DNA of 64,000 nt from Pseudomonas sp. PDNC002 (GTDB lineage: Bacteria; Pseudomonadota; Gammaproteobacteria; Pseudomonadales; Pseudomonadaceae): assembly GCF_016919445.1 (NCBI RefSeq), contig NZ_CP070356.1, positions 4,281,502 to 4,345,501 on the forward strand, written 5' to 3'. Below, one piece after another: positions 53,701-62,424 of the stretch. Every line of letters begins with the position of its first letter. Position 1 is the first letter of the stretch. The notes beneath the pieces were generated by a model. The model saw only the letters and a list, made by a program, of their open reading frames with translations, was not told the DNA's origin and did no database searches. The position numbers were made by a program, and so were the translations under genes.

Positions 53701-54141
53701 ATGCCAGACAAGAGCCTGATCGGCCGGTCACTGGGCGTCACCGTGGCCGAAGTGGAGAAGGGGCGCCTGCGCTTCTTCGCCAAGGCCATCGGCGAAACCG
53801 ATCCGGTCTACACGGACGAAACCGCTGCGCGCGCGGCCGGCCATCCCTCGTTGCCGGTGCCGCCCAGCTTTCTCATGTGCCTGGAGTGCGAAGGACGCGA
53901 TAGCGACCATATCGTCGAGGACATCTTCGGCTTCGACCTCGGCCGCATCCTGCATGCCGAGCAGGGATTCGTGTACCACCGGCTGGCGTTCGCCGGCGAC
54001 CTGCTGACTTTCGACACGCGGGTGGTCGACGTGTACGAGAAGAAGGGTGGAGCGCTGACTTTCGTGGTCCAGGAAACCCGCGTCACCAACCAGCGCGGCG
54101 AGCATGTCGCGGACATCCGTTCGTCCCTGGTGCAACGCTGA
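53701..54141 (+). CDS. MaoC-like enoyl-CoA hydratase, FAS1-like dehydratase subunit
   Basis: A 146-residue single hotdog domain of the MaoC N-terminal/FAS1-like dehydratase type: FFAKAIGETDPVYTDETAARAAGHPSLPVPPSFLMCLE and GRILHAEQGFVYHRLAFAGDLLTFDTRV. These proteins lack the catalytic Asp-His motif themselves and pair with a MaoC partner, as in HadAB or ChsH1-ChsH2-type heteromeric hydratases. The partner gene follows after 10 bp. Two-chain hydratases are common where the enoyl-CoA is bulky. Confidence 0.88.
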   Translation: MPDKSLIGRSLGVTVAEVEKGRLRFFAKAIGETDPVYTDETAARAAGHPSLPVPPSFLMCLECEGRDSDHIVEDIFGFDLGRILHAEQGFVYHRLAFAGDLLTFDTRVVDVYEKKGGALTFVVQETRVTNQRGEHVADIRSSLVQR

Positions 54142-54151
54142 GGAGAGAGCC

Positions 54152-54571
54152 GTGCAGCAACCCTGTTACAACGACCTGCAGGTCGGCGACGAAATTCCGC
54201 CGCTGTCACTTCCAGCCGTTGATCGCACCACGCTGGCCCTGTACGCCGGTGCCTCCGGCGACCACAACCAGGTGCACATCGATCTCGATTTCGCTCGCCG
54301 CGCGCGTCAGCCCGACGTTTTTGCCCACGGCATGCTCTCGGTCGCCTACCTGGGCCGAATGCTCACCCGCTGGGTCCCGCAGGCGCAGATCCGCGCGCTG
54401 TCAGTGCGCTTCACCGGCATTACCCAACTGGGCCATGTCCCCACCTGCCGGGGACGGGTCATCGACAAGTACGAGGCCGACGGTGAATGCCTTGTGCGCC
54501 TGGCGCTGCGCTGCAGCAACCAGTACGGCGAAGACAAGCTGATCGGCGAGGCCGTCGTCGCGCTGGCCTGA
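54152..54571 (+). CDS. MaoC-like enoyl-CoA hydratase, catalytic subunit
   Basis: 139 residues from a GTG at 54152 with an AGGAGAGAG site; the next upstream start would overlap the preceding gene. The hydratase-2 motif YAGASGDHNQVHIDLDFARRARQPDVFAHGM carries the catalytic Asp and His. With the FAS1-like subunit it should form the (R)-specific hydration enzyme of this operon, independent of the hydratase domain in the MFE-2-type protein at 31450. Confidence 0.9.
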   Translation: MQQPCYNDLQVGDEIPPLSLPAVDRTTLALYAGASGDHNQVHIDLDFARRARQPDVFAHGMLSVAYLGRMLTRWVPQAQIRALSVRFTGITQLGHVPTCRGRVIDKYEADGECLVRLALRCSNQYGEDKLIGEAVVALA

Positions 54572-54600
54572 TTCCAATGACAAGAAACAAGGAAACCCCG

Positions 54601-55428
54601 ATGAAGAAACTCGAAGGCAAGGTGGCGCTGGTCACCGGCTCCGGTCGTGGCATTGGCCGCAGCGTCGCGCTGAAACTGGCCCGCGAGGGCGCCCGCGTGG
54701 TCGTCAACGATCTCGATGCGACCCCGGCCGAGGAGGTCGTCGCACAGATTCGTAGCGAGGGTGGCGACGCCGTTGCCTGTATCGGCAGCGTCACCGCCGT
54801 GGACTTCGCCGATCGTTTCGTGAAGACCGCCATGGATGCCTACGGCACGCTGGACATCATCGTCAATAATGCCGGCTACACCTGGGACAGCGTGATCCAG
54901 AAGATGAGCGACGAGCAGTGGTACGCCATCATCGACTGCCACATCACCGCGCCATTCCGCATCCTGCGTGCTGCCCAGCCGATCATCAGCGCCCTGGCCA
55001 AGCAGGAGGCAGCGGAGGGCAGGGTGGTCAACCGCAAGGTGGTGAACATCTCCTCGGTATCGGCCGCCGGCAACCCGGGCCAGATGAACTATTCCACCGC
55101 CAAGGCGGGCGTGCTGGGCATGACCAAGGCCCTGTCCAAGGAGTGGGGGCGCTACAAGGTCAACGTCAACGCCGTGGCTTTCGGCCACATCGAGACCCGC
55201 CAGACCCAGCCGGTGGAGGGCGATCCGACCTTCATCGACATCGAAGGCCGGCAGATCAAGGTGGGTATCAGCCCAGCGACCGTCGAGGCATCGAAGACGC
55301 TGATCCCACTGGGCCGTCCGGGCACCCCGGACGAAGCGGCCGATGCGGTGTACCTGTTCTGCATTCCGGAGTCCGACTATGTCTCCGGGCAGGTCCTGGT
55401 CTGCGGTGGCGGCCTGGGCACCGTGTGA
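54601..55428 (+). CDS. SDR, 3-oxoacyl/3-hydroxyacyl-CoA dehydrogenase-like
   Basis: 275 residues from the ATG at 54601, with AAGGA upstream; an ATG eight codons earlier (54577) is less likely. SDR motifs are TGSGRGIGRS, VVNDLDA, NNAG, NISSVSAAG and YSTAK. The VVND sequence after the second strand favours NAD. It follows the hydratase pair by 29 bp and precedes a good terminator, so it most likely oxidises the hydroxyacyl-CoA made by that hydratase before thiolysis. Confidence 0.92.
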   Translation: MKKLEGKVALVTGSGRGIGRSVALKLAREGARVVVNDLDATPAEEVVAQIRSEGGDAVACIGSVTAVDFADRFVKTAMDAYGTLDIIVNNAGYTWDSVIQKMSDEQWYAIIDCHITAPFRILRAAQPIISALAKQEAAEGRVVNRKVVNISSVSAAGNPGQMNYSTAKAGVLGMTKALSKEWGRYKVNVNAVAFGHIETRQTQPVEGDPTFIDIEGRQIKVGISPATVEASKTLIPLGRPGTPDEAADAVYLFCIPESDYVSGQVLVCGGGLGTV

Positions 55429-55432
55429 ATGA

Positions 55433-55461
55433 CAGGGGCGCCACGGCGCCCCTGGTCTTTT
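55433..55461 (+). terminator. Rho-independent terminator after the SDR gene
   Basis: A 9-bp stem CAGGGGCGC-CACG-GCGCCCCTG is followed by GTCTTTT, 4 bp after the SDR stop. It ends or reduces transcription before the DUF2889 gene. Confidence 0.8.
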
Positions 55462-55481
55462 GCTCAAGCGGAGAAATTTCC

Positions 55482-56060
55482 ATGCAAGACTCACGACCGC
55501 CACGTCGCCTGCTGCATGACCGCCAGGTGCAGTGCCGTGGCTACCATCGCGAGGACGGGCTGTTCGAAATCGAAGGCTGCCTGATCGACACCAAGGGCGA
55601 AGAGACACAATTCATCTACGGCAAGGTGGCTGCCAGCGGCGTGCTGCACCAGATGCGTCTGGTGATGGTGCTGGACTGGGACCTGGTGATCCACAGCGTC
55701 GAGGCCTTCAGCGAGCAGGCTCCGACCCCCGAATGCGGCCAGGTTACTGAGGCTTACCGCGCACTGGCAGGGGTGCGCATCGGCGCTGGTTTCAAACGAC
55801 GAGTAGCCGAACGGGTTGGCGGAACCGTCGGTTGCACGCACCTGACCGAACTGCTCGGCCCCATGGCCACCACTGCCATTCAGACGCTCGCACCCCTGCA
55901 ACAGAAGCGCCTGCGCGAACGTGCGGCCGCAGATCCATCGTTCCAGATGCCAAGCCATTGGGTCCTCAATACCTGCCATGCCTACCGCGAGGAGGGCGAG
56001 GCTGCCCGGCGCATTCGTACCTGGAAACCTGACGTTCCGGCTATCGATCCCGCGAAATAG
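55482..56060 (+). CDS. DUF2889 domain protein
   Basis: 192 residues from the ATG at 55482 with a GGAGA site. The N-terminal beta-rich part (RQVQCRGYHREDGLFEIEGCLIDTKG, LVMVLDWDLVIHSVEAFSEQAPTPECGQVTEAYRALAGVRIGAGFKRRV) and the TVGCTHLTELLGPMATTAIQTL block match DUF2889. It has no signal peptide. Conserved Cys and His in GCTHL could bind metal or act catalytically, but function is unknown. Its association with a thiolase/hydratase/SDR operon suggests a CoA-ester-related role. Confidence 0.85.
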   Translation: MQDSRPPRRLLHDRQVQCRGYHREDGLFEIEGCLIDTKGEETQFIYGKVAASGVLHQMRLVMVLDWDLVIHSVEAFSEQAPTPECGQVTEAYRALAGVRIGAGFKRRVAERVGGTVGCTHLTELLGPMATTAIQTLAPLQQKRLRERAAADPSFQMPSHWVLNTCHAYREEGEAARRIRTWKPDVPAIDPAK

Positions 56061-56117
56061 ACAGACTCAAGCCTTCCCACCATGCCGGTCGTCGCTGGCC
56101 GGCTCCAGGAGACGAAC

Positions 56118-57515
56118 GTGAACAACAAGAAACGTCCCTTTTTCCTCATTGCCATGCTGCTGACGGCGTTCTCGGGCGCCCACGCCGCAGCACCATCGCC
56201 GCAGGAGGCCCGGGCCATCGCCAGGGAGGCCTATATCTACGGCTTCCCATTGGTGGACAACTACCGGGTGCAGTACACCTATTTCCAGGACCGCCAGCAT
56301 CCGGAATTCAAGGCACCCTGGAACACTCTGCACAACACCGCGCGCATCTACACCCCGGAAGACAAGGCATACCCGACGCCCAATGCCGATACTCCGTACT
56401 CCCAGCTCGGCGCCGACTTGCGCCGCGAGCCGCTGGTACTGACCCTGCCGGTAATCGAGGACGGGCGCTACTACTCGGCGCAGTTCGTCGATGCCTACAC
56501 CTACAACTTCGGCTACGTCGGCAGCCGCACCACCGGCAATGGTGGTGGGCGCTTTCTGCTCGCCGGTCCGGACTGGGACGGCGCTGTACCGCCGGGCATC
56601 GATCGCGTATTCCGCTCGGAAACCGAGTTCGCTTTCGTCTTCTATCGCACCCAGCTCAAGGGGACTGACGACCTGGAAAATGTCAAGCAGGTCCAGGCGG
56701 GTTACAAGGTGCAGACGCTCTCGGCGTTCCTTGGTCAGCCTGCGCCGCCTGCCGTACCGCCGGTGGACTTCCGTGTGCCGCTCAGCGCCGAGGCGGAGCG
56801 CAGCAGTCTCGAGTTCTTCGAGCAGCTCAACTTCGTGCTCGGGTACTGCCCGACTCATCCATCCGAGAAGGCTCTGATGGCCCGCTTCGCCAGGCTGGGG
56901 ATAGGTTCGGGCCAGCATTTCGATGCGGACAATCTGCCGGCGGACTTGCGCGAGGCGATCAAAGCAGGCATGGCCGACGCCTGGCGCGATTTCGAAGCCC
57001 TGGGCCAGCGCGTGGCGCGCGGCGAGGTCGCCACCAGCAACTTCCTCGGCAGCCGCGCCTTCCTGGGCGACAACTATCTTTATCGGATGCGGGCGACCGT
57101 CACTGGGCTGTACGGCAACGACAAGGAAGAAACCCTCTATCCGCCGTTCTACCTCGACAGCAGCGGCGAAAAGCTGGATGCCTCGCGCCATCGCTACACC
57201 TTGCGCTTCGCTCCCGGCCAACTGCCGCCGGTCAACGCCTTCTGGTCGCTGACGATGTACGACTCGGCTCGCCTACTGGTAGCCAACCCGCTGAATCGCT
57301 ACCTGATCAACTCGGCGATGCTGCCAACGCTGCAGCACGATGCCGATGGCGGCCTGACCCTTTACATCCAGCACCAGCCGCCGGCTGGACCGCTGCAGGC
57401 GAACTGGCTACCCGCTCCCGATGGGCCGTTCTACATCGCCGGTCGGCTCTACTGGCCCAGGCCTGCAGCGCTCGACGGCCACTGGCAGGCTCCCCGCGTG
57501 CAACGCATTGACTGA
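56118..57515 (+). CDS. Exported DUF1254/DUF1214 protein, longer copy
   Basis: 465 residues from a GTG at 56118, preceded by AGGAGACG; an upstream ATG at 56082 adds 12 residues. The signal peptide ends GAHAA. DUF1254 follows (AREAYIYGFPLVDNYRVQYTYF, ADTPYSQLGADLRREPLVLTLPVIEDGRYYSAQFVDAYTYNFGYVGSR). The C-terminal DUF1214 has SGEKLDASRHRYTLRFAPGQLPPVNAFWSLTMYDSARLLVANPLNRYLI. Function is unknown; the family is periplasmic. It precedes a shorter relative by 22 bp. Confidence 0.92.
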   Translation: MNNKKRPFFLIAMLLTAFSGAHAAAPSPQEARAIAREAYIYGFPLVDNYRVQYTYFQDRQHPEFKAPWNTLHNTARIYTPEDKAYPTPNADTPYSQLGADLRREPLVLTLPVIEDGRYYSAQFVDAYTYNFGYVGSRTTGNGGGRFLLAGPDWDGAVPPGIDRVFRSETEFAFVFYRTQLKGTDDLENVKQVQAGYKVQTLSAFLGQPAPPAVPPVDFRVPLSAEAERSSLEFFEQLNFVLGYCPTHPSEKALMARFARLGIGSGQHFDADNLPADLREAIKAGMADAWRDFEALGQRVARGEVATSNFLGSRAFLGDNYLYRMRATVTGLYGNDKEETLYPPFYLDSSGEKLDASRHRYTLRFAPGQLPPVNAFWSLTMYDSARLLVANPLNRYLINSAMLPTLQHDADGGLTLYIQHQPPAGPLQANWLPAPDGPFYIAGRLYWPRPAALDGHWQAPRVQRID

Positions 57516-57537
57516 ATACAACAACAAGGAAACCGCA

Positions 57538-58557
57538 ATGTCCGCATTCAAGGCCACTTTCCTGGTCCTGGCGGTCGCCACTGCCCAGGCGCCCGCGCTG
57601 GCCGCCGAAACGACGGTGACCATCGACAACTTCACCCGTGCCGAATCGACGCGCTTCTTCGATCTGACCGTCAAACGCGGCGGTTTTGGCCAGTTCGTGC
57701 ACAACGCCGCACTGGTACCGATCGACAGCCAGGTGATTGTCCGCCCTAACCGCGACACGCTGTATTCTTCGGCGGTGTTCGACCTCGACGCCGGCCCGGT
57801 GAGCATCACGCTGCCCGATGCCGGCAAGCGCTACTTCTCGCTGGTTGCCTATAGCCAGGACCAGTACACCTCACCGATGGGCTACGGCGCTGGCACCTAT
57901 CGCTTCGATCGTCAGCAGGTCGGCACGCGCTATGTGCTCGTCGGTATCCGTACTCTGGTCGACCCCACCGATGCCAGTGACCTGCAGGCTGCCCATGCGC
58001 TGCAGCAGCAGGTACGGGTGAGCCAACCGGGAGGGCCCGGACGCTATGAGGAGACCTCGTGGGATACAGCCAGTCAGCAACGTGTTCGCACTGCGTTGTT
58101 AGGCCTGGCGGCGACCTTGCCGGATTCGCGCGGCATGTTCGGCGCGCGCGGTCAGGTCGATCCGCTGCGGCACCTGATCGGCAGTGCCTCGGCCTGGGGC
58201 GGTAACCCGGAGCGCGATGCGCTGTACCTGAATGTCACGCCGGAGCGAAATGACGGCACCACGCGCTACGGGCTGACGGTCGGACGGGTACCGGTGGATG
58301 CCTTCTGGTCGATCAGTGTGTACAACGCCGCAGGCTACTTCCAGGCCAACCCGCAGAACGCCTACACCCTGAACAACCTCACGGCCAAGCGCGCCGCCGA
58401 TGGTTCGGTGCAGGTGCTGTTTGGCGGTTGCGATGGCAAGCAGGCGAACTGCCTGCCGATCACTCCGGGCTGGAACTACATGGTGCGTCTGTATCGTCCC
58501 CAGGCCGAGTTGCTGGACGGCAGCTGGAAGTTCCCCGAGGCGAAGCCGTTGCCTTGA
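57538..58557 (+). CDS. Exported DUF1254/DUF1214 protein, shorter copy
   Basis: 339 residues from the ATG at 57538 with AAGGAAACC upstream. The signal peptide ends PALAA. It has a reduced DUF1254 part (RPNRDTLYSSAVFDLDAGPVSITLPDAGKRYFSLVAYSQDQY) and a DUF1214 tail (RYGLTVGRVPVDAFWSISVYNAAGYFQANPQNAYTLNN). The two adjacent genes of unequal length may form a complex. They close the plus-strand half of the block, just before the convergent DUF1329/DUF1302 pair. Confidence 0.92.
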   Translation: MSAFKATFLVLAVATAQAPALAAETTVTIDNFTRAESTRFFDLTVKRGGFGQFVHNAALVPIDSQVIVRPNRDTLYSSAVFDLDAGPVSITLPDAGKRYFSLVAYSQDQYTSPMGYGAGTYRFDRQQVGTRYVLVGIRTLVDPTDASDLQAAHALQQQVRVSQPGGPGRYEETSWDTASQQRVRTALLGLAATLPDSRGMFGARGQVDPLRHLIGSASAWGGNPERDALYLNVTPERNDGTTRYGLTVGRVPVDAFWSISVYNAAGYFQANPQNAYTLNNLTAKRAADGSVQVLFGGCDGKQANCLPITPGWNYMVRLYRPQAELLDGSWKFPEAKPLP

Positions 58558-58570
58558 TCTGCAAACCTGA

Positions 58571-58593
58571 AGCGGGGCCCGCCGGGCCCCGCT
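58571..58593. terminator. Shared terminator hairpin of converging operons
   Basis: A perfect 10-bp stem AGCGGGGCCC-GCC-GGGCCCCGCT lies between the DUF1254 stop (58557) and the DUF1329 stop (58613). T-tracts are short on both strands. Confidence 0.7.
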
Positions 58594-58612
58594 CTCCAGG
58601 TGCGGCGCTGAC

Positions 58613-59989
58613 TCAGCGCAGACCATCGTTGCGCAAGGCAGCGGGGGTGTAGTCGAACGCCTTGGCGGTGAACCCGTACTGGGTATTGCGCGGCTCCTCG
58701 TTGCGCAGGCCCACCACCATATAGCGTCCGGACTGCAGGTCATACAGCGTTTCCGCCGCTGCGTAGGAAGCCTGCTGGTCGTAGCGATAGAGAATATGCC
58801 CTTCACCGACGCGCCAGAGCTGGCCGCGGCCGTCGTAGCGATCTTCTTCGACGATCTGCCAGGTGTCTTCGTCGAGGTAGAAGTGCCGCTGTGAGTAGAG
58901 ATGTCGGGCGCCGGGCTTGAGCGTGGCGACTACCTCCCAGACCCGGTGCAGCTCATAGCGCGTATGGTCCTGGTTGATGTGTCCGGCCTTGACGATGTCG
59001 TCGTATTTCAGCTGCGGCGACTCCAGGCGGTAGCTGTTGTAGGGAATGTACATCTCCTTCTTGCCAACGAGTTTCCAGTCGTAGCGGTCCGGCGCGCCGT
59101 TGAACATATCCAGGTCATCGGAAGTGCGCAGGCCGTCCGAGGCCGTGCCCGGGCCGTCATACGCCAGCTGTGGCGCGCGTCTTACTCGGCGCTGGCCAGC
59201 GTTATAGACCCAGGCCAGGCGCGGCTCCTTCACCTGGTCGATGGTTTCATGCACCACTGCCACGGTGCCGGCCAGGCGTGCCGGCGCGGTGACCCACTGC
59301 TTGTAGTAGTAGAGAAGGTTGTCCGCTTCGTCCTTGGGCAGGCCGGAAATCTGTGGCGGGAAGACCTGCTCCTCCTCGAAACGCACCGGGGTGAAACCGC
59401 CGTTTTCCTGGGGAGTTGCCTGGATGTAGCTGCGTTTGAAGCTGCCGCCCAGGTAGCGGGTGACGTGGTTCCATACCACCTCGACGCCGTTCTTCGGGAT
59501 CGGGAAGGCGTAGTAGCCCGTGCTGGAGAATTCGGCCAGACCGTTGCCATCATTGATCGACTGGGTCTTGAGCGCGCTCTGCTTGGCCAGGGCTGCGATC
59601 TGCTGGGGAACCGCGGCACTGCGGTGGGTCGGATACACAGGGATCCGGTAGCTGTCCGGGTAGCGCTTGAGCATCGCCAACTGGCCGACGCTGAGCTTGT
59701 CCTTGTACTGCTCGGCGTTCGCAGCGGTGATGACGAAAAGCGGCTTTTCAGCGGCGAAAGGATCACTGAGGAAGCCGCCGGCATCCACTTGCCCCGCGCT
59801 CTTCGGCAGGCCGCCGGTCCAGGCGGGAATGCTGCCTTCGGCATTGCCTTCCTTTTGCGCGCCAATCGGCGTCAGCTTGGTGCCCAATAGTTCGGCTTCC
59901 TGAGGGCTGACGGCTGCCGTCACGCTACTGGCCAACAGTGAGAGTGCGACTGCGAGGGCGCCGGTTTGCATCAGTTTGCGGTTTTTCAT
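58613..59989 (-). CDS. DUF1329 (LolB-like fold) exported protein, copy 2
   Basis: 458 residues, signal peptide ending SSVTA. It parallels copy 1 throughout: LLGTKLTPIGAQKEGNAEGSIPAWTGGLPKS, MYIPYNSYRLESPQLKYDDIVKAGHINQDHTRYELHRVWEVVATLKPGARHLYSQRHFYLDEDTW and KAFDYTPAALRNDGLR. It follows its DUF1302 partner by 17 bp. The two pairs differ enough to suggest different substrates or induction rather than recent duplication. Confidence 0.93.
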   Translation of the reverse strand: MKNRKLMQTGALAVALSLLASSVTAAVSPQEAELLGTKLTPIGAQKEGNAEGSIPAWTGGLPKSAGQVDAGGFLSDPFAAEKPLFVITAANAEQYKDKLSVGQLAMLKRYPDSYRIPVYPTHRSAAVPQQIAALAKQSALKTQSINDGNGLAEFSSTGYYAFPIPKNGVEVVWNHVTRYLGGSFKRSYIQATPQENGGFTPVRFEEEQVFPPQISGLPKDEADNLLYYYKQWVTAPARLAGTVAVVHETIDQVKEPRLAWVYNAGQRRVRRAPQLAYDGPGTASDGLRTSDDLDMFNGAPDRYDWKLVGKKEMYIPYNSYRLESPQLKYDDIVKAGHINQDHTRYELHRVWEVVATLKPGARHLYSQRHFYLDEDTWQIVEEDRYDGRGQLWRVGEGHILYRYDQQASYAAAETLYDLQSGRYMVVGLRNEEPRNTQYGFTAKAFDYTPAALRNDGLR

Positions 59990-60006
59990 GCTGCTCGTTT
60001 TCCTAT

Positions 60007-61773
60007 TCAGAAGTTAACGCCGAAGCTCAGCGAGACGAAATCGCGGTCGACGTTGGTGTTGAAGTCGCCGCCGAAGAAATTGGTGTAAGCCAGGCTGGCG
60101 GTGTAGGTGCTGCGGTAGTCCGCGTCGACGCCGACGCTGATGGCTTTCGAGCCCTCGTTAAACACCGGGCCGTAGCCATGCACGTCGTGACTCCAGCCCA
60201 GATTGGGCTTGAGGTTGATGCCGGCGAAGACGTCGCTGTAGTCGAGTTGGGCGCTGACCGTGTAGCCCCAGGAGGTCGCGCTGTAGTAACCGTGGCGCGA
60301 GTTGGTGACATCGCCGTACACCGAGTCCCGGCCGTAGCGCTGGCGGTCCAGGGATTCCAGGCCACCGATATGGGTGATGGCCGCCTCGCCAACCAGCACC
60401 AGGGACTCCGCGCCAAGCATGGGGTCGAAGATGTGCAGCAGGGTGCTCTGCAGCTGGGTCACTTCCTTGCGCTTGTAGCCTTCGTTGACCTGACCTTCGA
60501 CGCTCGGAACGGTGGGCTCCGCGGCGGCTCCGGTCAGTGCGGTGTAGACCGGGTTGAGTACCGCAGCGCCGACGTCGGTGCCGTTGATGTCGACGGGAGC
60601 GTTGGGGCGGTAGCTGATCTCGCCGCTCCAGGCCGTGCCGGTGGGCAGGGTGGTGGCGAAGCTGGCACCGAACAGGTGGATGTCTTCTGGGTAGGTCAGG
60701 TAATAGCTGCTGTTGCCCAGGGTGCTGGCGATGGCCAGCTCGCCGCTGGGATCGGCGGCGAGCAGGGCATCGAGCTGGCCGACCACGCCCTTGGCTGTGC
60801 GGGTGTTGGCGAAGGGAATCCGCGAATGGTAGTTGAGGTAATAGACGCCGTACTCCGCGCCATCGTCGAGCCAGTGCATGGCCAGGCCATACTGGCCGCT
60901 GTCGCCGGGCTCGCGGTTCTTCTCCCGCGGCACGTAGACGCCTTCGCGACCGTTGACGCCGAAGCCCAGGCCAAGGGCGGCCGCCTGGGCTTCGAGCGCC
61001 TCTGCATCGGCGAAGCCCACGGTCATGTTGGTATTGCAGCCCTTGGCGACTACATCGCTGCCGAAGAAGGTGCCGCAGTTGTCGAAGGCGTAGGGCTTCC
61101 ACTGCAACTGGTAGAAGCCCTCCACGCTCACCTTTTCGTTCACGCTCTGCGAGACATACAGCGCGTTGACCGGAATCAGCCCTTCCTTGAGTTCCGCGCC
61201 GGGGCGGCGCAAGGCGGCGACATCCAGCGGGTTGATGGCATTGATCGAGTTGCCATAGAAAGTGCTTTCGCCCCAGCTGATGACCTGCTTGCCCAGGCGC
61301 ACGTTACCTGGCCGCTCCGCCAGCTCGTATTTCTGCGAAACGTAGGCGTCGAGGAACTCGGCACCGGAGGATCGCGAGGCCATCTCGCGGCCGTGGTCGC
61401 TGATTTCCTTGAAAGGATGGTTCTCATCCTTCAGCTGGAAGTCGTACCAGTACTTGCCGCGCAAGAAGAAGCTGGTGTCGTCGTAGGTGAGCTGCAGGTC
61501 GTGCACGCCCTTGAAGATTTTCGAGAAGGCGTCGCCCTTGCTGAAATTCAGGCGCCCGTCATCACCGGTGGACGAGTGACCGGTTCCGCCGTTGCTCACG
61601 TCGATCAGTTTCTTGTCGGGGCTGGCCGTCGACCAGCTCTCGCCGATGGACAGACTCGAGTCGAACTGGCCCTTGATCTCGCCCAGCGTGAAGGCGGCTG
61701 CGCCGGCCTGGCCGGCCGCGGCGAGGGAGACCGCGCCGGCCAGCAGGCAACGGGTGAAGGTGTTGGCGTGCAT
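60007..61773 (-). CDS. DUF1302 outer-membrane beta-barrel-like protein, copy 2
   Basis: 588 residues from the ATG at 61773. The signal peptide ends AGAAA. The FTLGEIKGQFDSSLSIGESWST and FFLRGKYWYDFQLKDENHPF blocks match copy 1, and the protein ends DRDFVSLSFGVNF with the terminal Phe of an outer-membrane barrel. The NCGTFFGSDVVAKGC loop cysteines are conserved. It follows a c-type cytochrome gene by 53 bp on the same strand. Confidence 0.92.
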   Translation of the reverse strand: MHANTFTRCLLAGAVSLAAAGQAGAAAFTLGEIKGQFDSSLSIGESWSTASPDKKLIDVSNGGTGHSSTGDDGRLNFSKGDAFSKIFKGVHDLQLTYDDTSFFLRGKYWYDFQLKDENHPFKEISDHGREMASRSSGAEFLDAYVSQKYELAERPGNVRLGKQVISWGESTFYGNSINAINPLDVAALRRPGAELKEGLIPVNALYVSQSVNEKVSVEGFYQLQWKPYAFDNCGTFFGSDVVAKGCNTNMTVGFADAEALEAQAAALGLGFGVNGREGVYVPREKNREPGDSGQYGLAMHWLDDGAEYGVYYLNYHSRIPFANTRTAKGVVGQLDALLAADPSGELAIASTLGNSSYYLTYPEDIHLFGASFATTLPTGTAWSGEISYRPNAPVDINGTDVGAAVLNPVYTALTGAAAEPTVPSVEGQVNEGYKRKEVTQLQSTLLHIFDPMLGAESLVLVGEAAITHIGGLESLDRQRYGRDSVYGDVTNSRHGYYSATSWGYTVSAQLDYSDVFAGINLKPNLGWSHDVHGYGPVFNEGSKAISVGVDADYRSTYTASLAYTNFFGGDFNTNVDRDFVSLSFGVNF

Positions 61774-61826
61774 TGATTGTTTTCCTTGTTGTCATGCCAT
61801 ACGGGTGAGGAAGTGCAGGTAAAGGC

Positions 61827-62216
61827 TCAGTGCTGTTGCTGGAGGAAACACAGCAGGGCCTGGCGATCGGCTGGATTACGGATGCCGCCGAAGGCCATTG
61901 CCGTACCGGGGTAGAGTCGGGCGGGGCTGCTCAGCCACTGGTCGAGGCGTTCCAGCGACCAGTCGGTACCGGCCGAGGCCAGGTCGGCCGAATAGGTGTA
62001 ACCGGCAACCGAACCGACTCGCCGGCCGACCACGCCGGAAAGGTGCGGGCCCACGCGGTCCTCGCCGAGGGCATGGCAGGCGCTGCACTTGTTTTCGAAG
62101 ACCCGCTGGCCGGGGGTGGCATCGCAGTTGGCGGCCTGCGCAAGGTCAGCCAGGAGCAGTGCTCCCGCGAACAGACTGGTCAGAGCCAGTGGTGAAAGGT
62201 TTCTGGGCATTGTCAT
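61827..62216 (-). CDS. Small class I c-type cytochrome, exported
   Basis: About 129 residues from the ATG at 62216; an ATG two codons later is equally possible. The signal peptide ends LAQA. The haem motif CSACH follows GQRVFENK, and the distal methionine is in YPGTAMAFGGI, giving a soluble periplasmic cytochrome of the c550/c2 type. It is first in a unit with DUF1302 and DUF1329. It could accept electrons from a periplasmic dehydrogenase, but none is encoded in the window. Confidence 0.9.
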   Translation of the reverse strand: MTMPRNLSPLALTSLFAGALLLADLAQAANCDATPGQRVFENKCSACHALGEDRVGPHLSGVVGRRVGSVAGYTYSADLASAGTDWSLERLDQWLSSPARLYPGTAMAFGGIRNPADRQALLCFLQQQH

Positions 62217-62375
62217 CAGGGCTCTGCGCGCCTTGGCGCGCGACAGGAGGTTCAGGGGAGTGCGGCGCTGTGAACGCCGTTGCCTGAAAAATCGCAGTTC
62301 CGGTGCCCGGGTGGATCGCTGAAGCACGCCACCGTCTTGTCATTGGGTGCCAATTTGCGGAGGCGACGTGCAGGC

Positions 62376-62399
62376 AAAAAAAGACCGGGCAAAGCCCGG
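62376..62399 (-). terminator. Rho-independent terminator of the second arylsulfatase gene
   Basis: On the minus strand CCGGGC-TTT-GCCCGG is followed by TCTTTTTTT, 26 bp after the arylsulfatase stop. It separates that gene from the cytochrome/DUF1302/DUF1329 unit. Confidence 0.9.
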
Positions 62400-62424
62400 C
62401 CCAAAGGAGCAGCACCTTCTCGGT

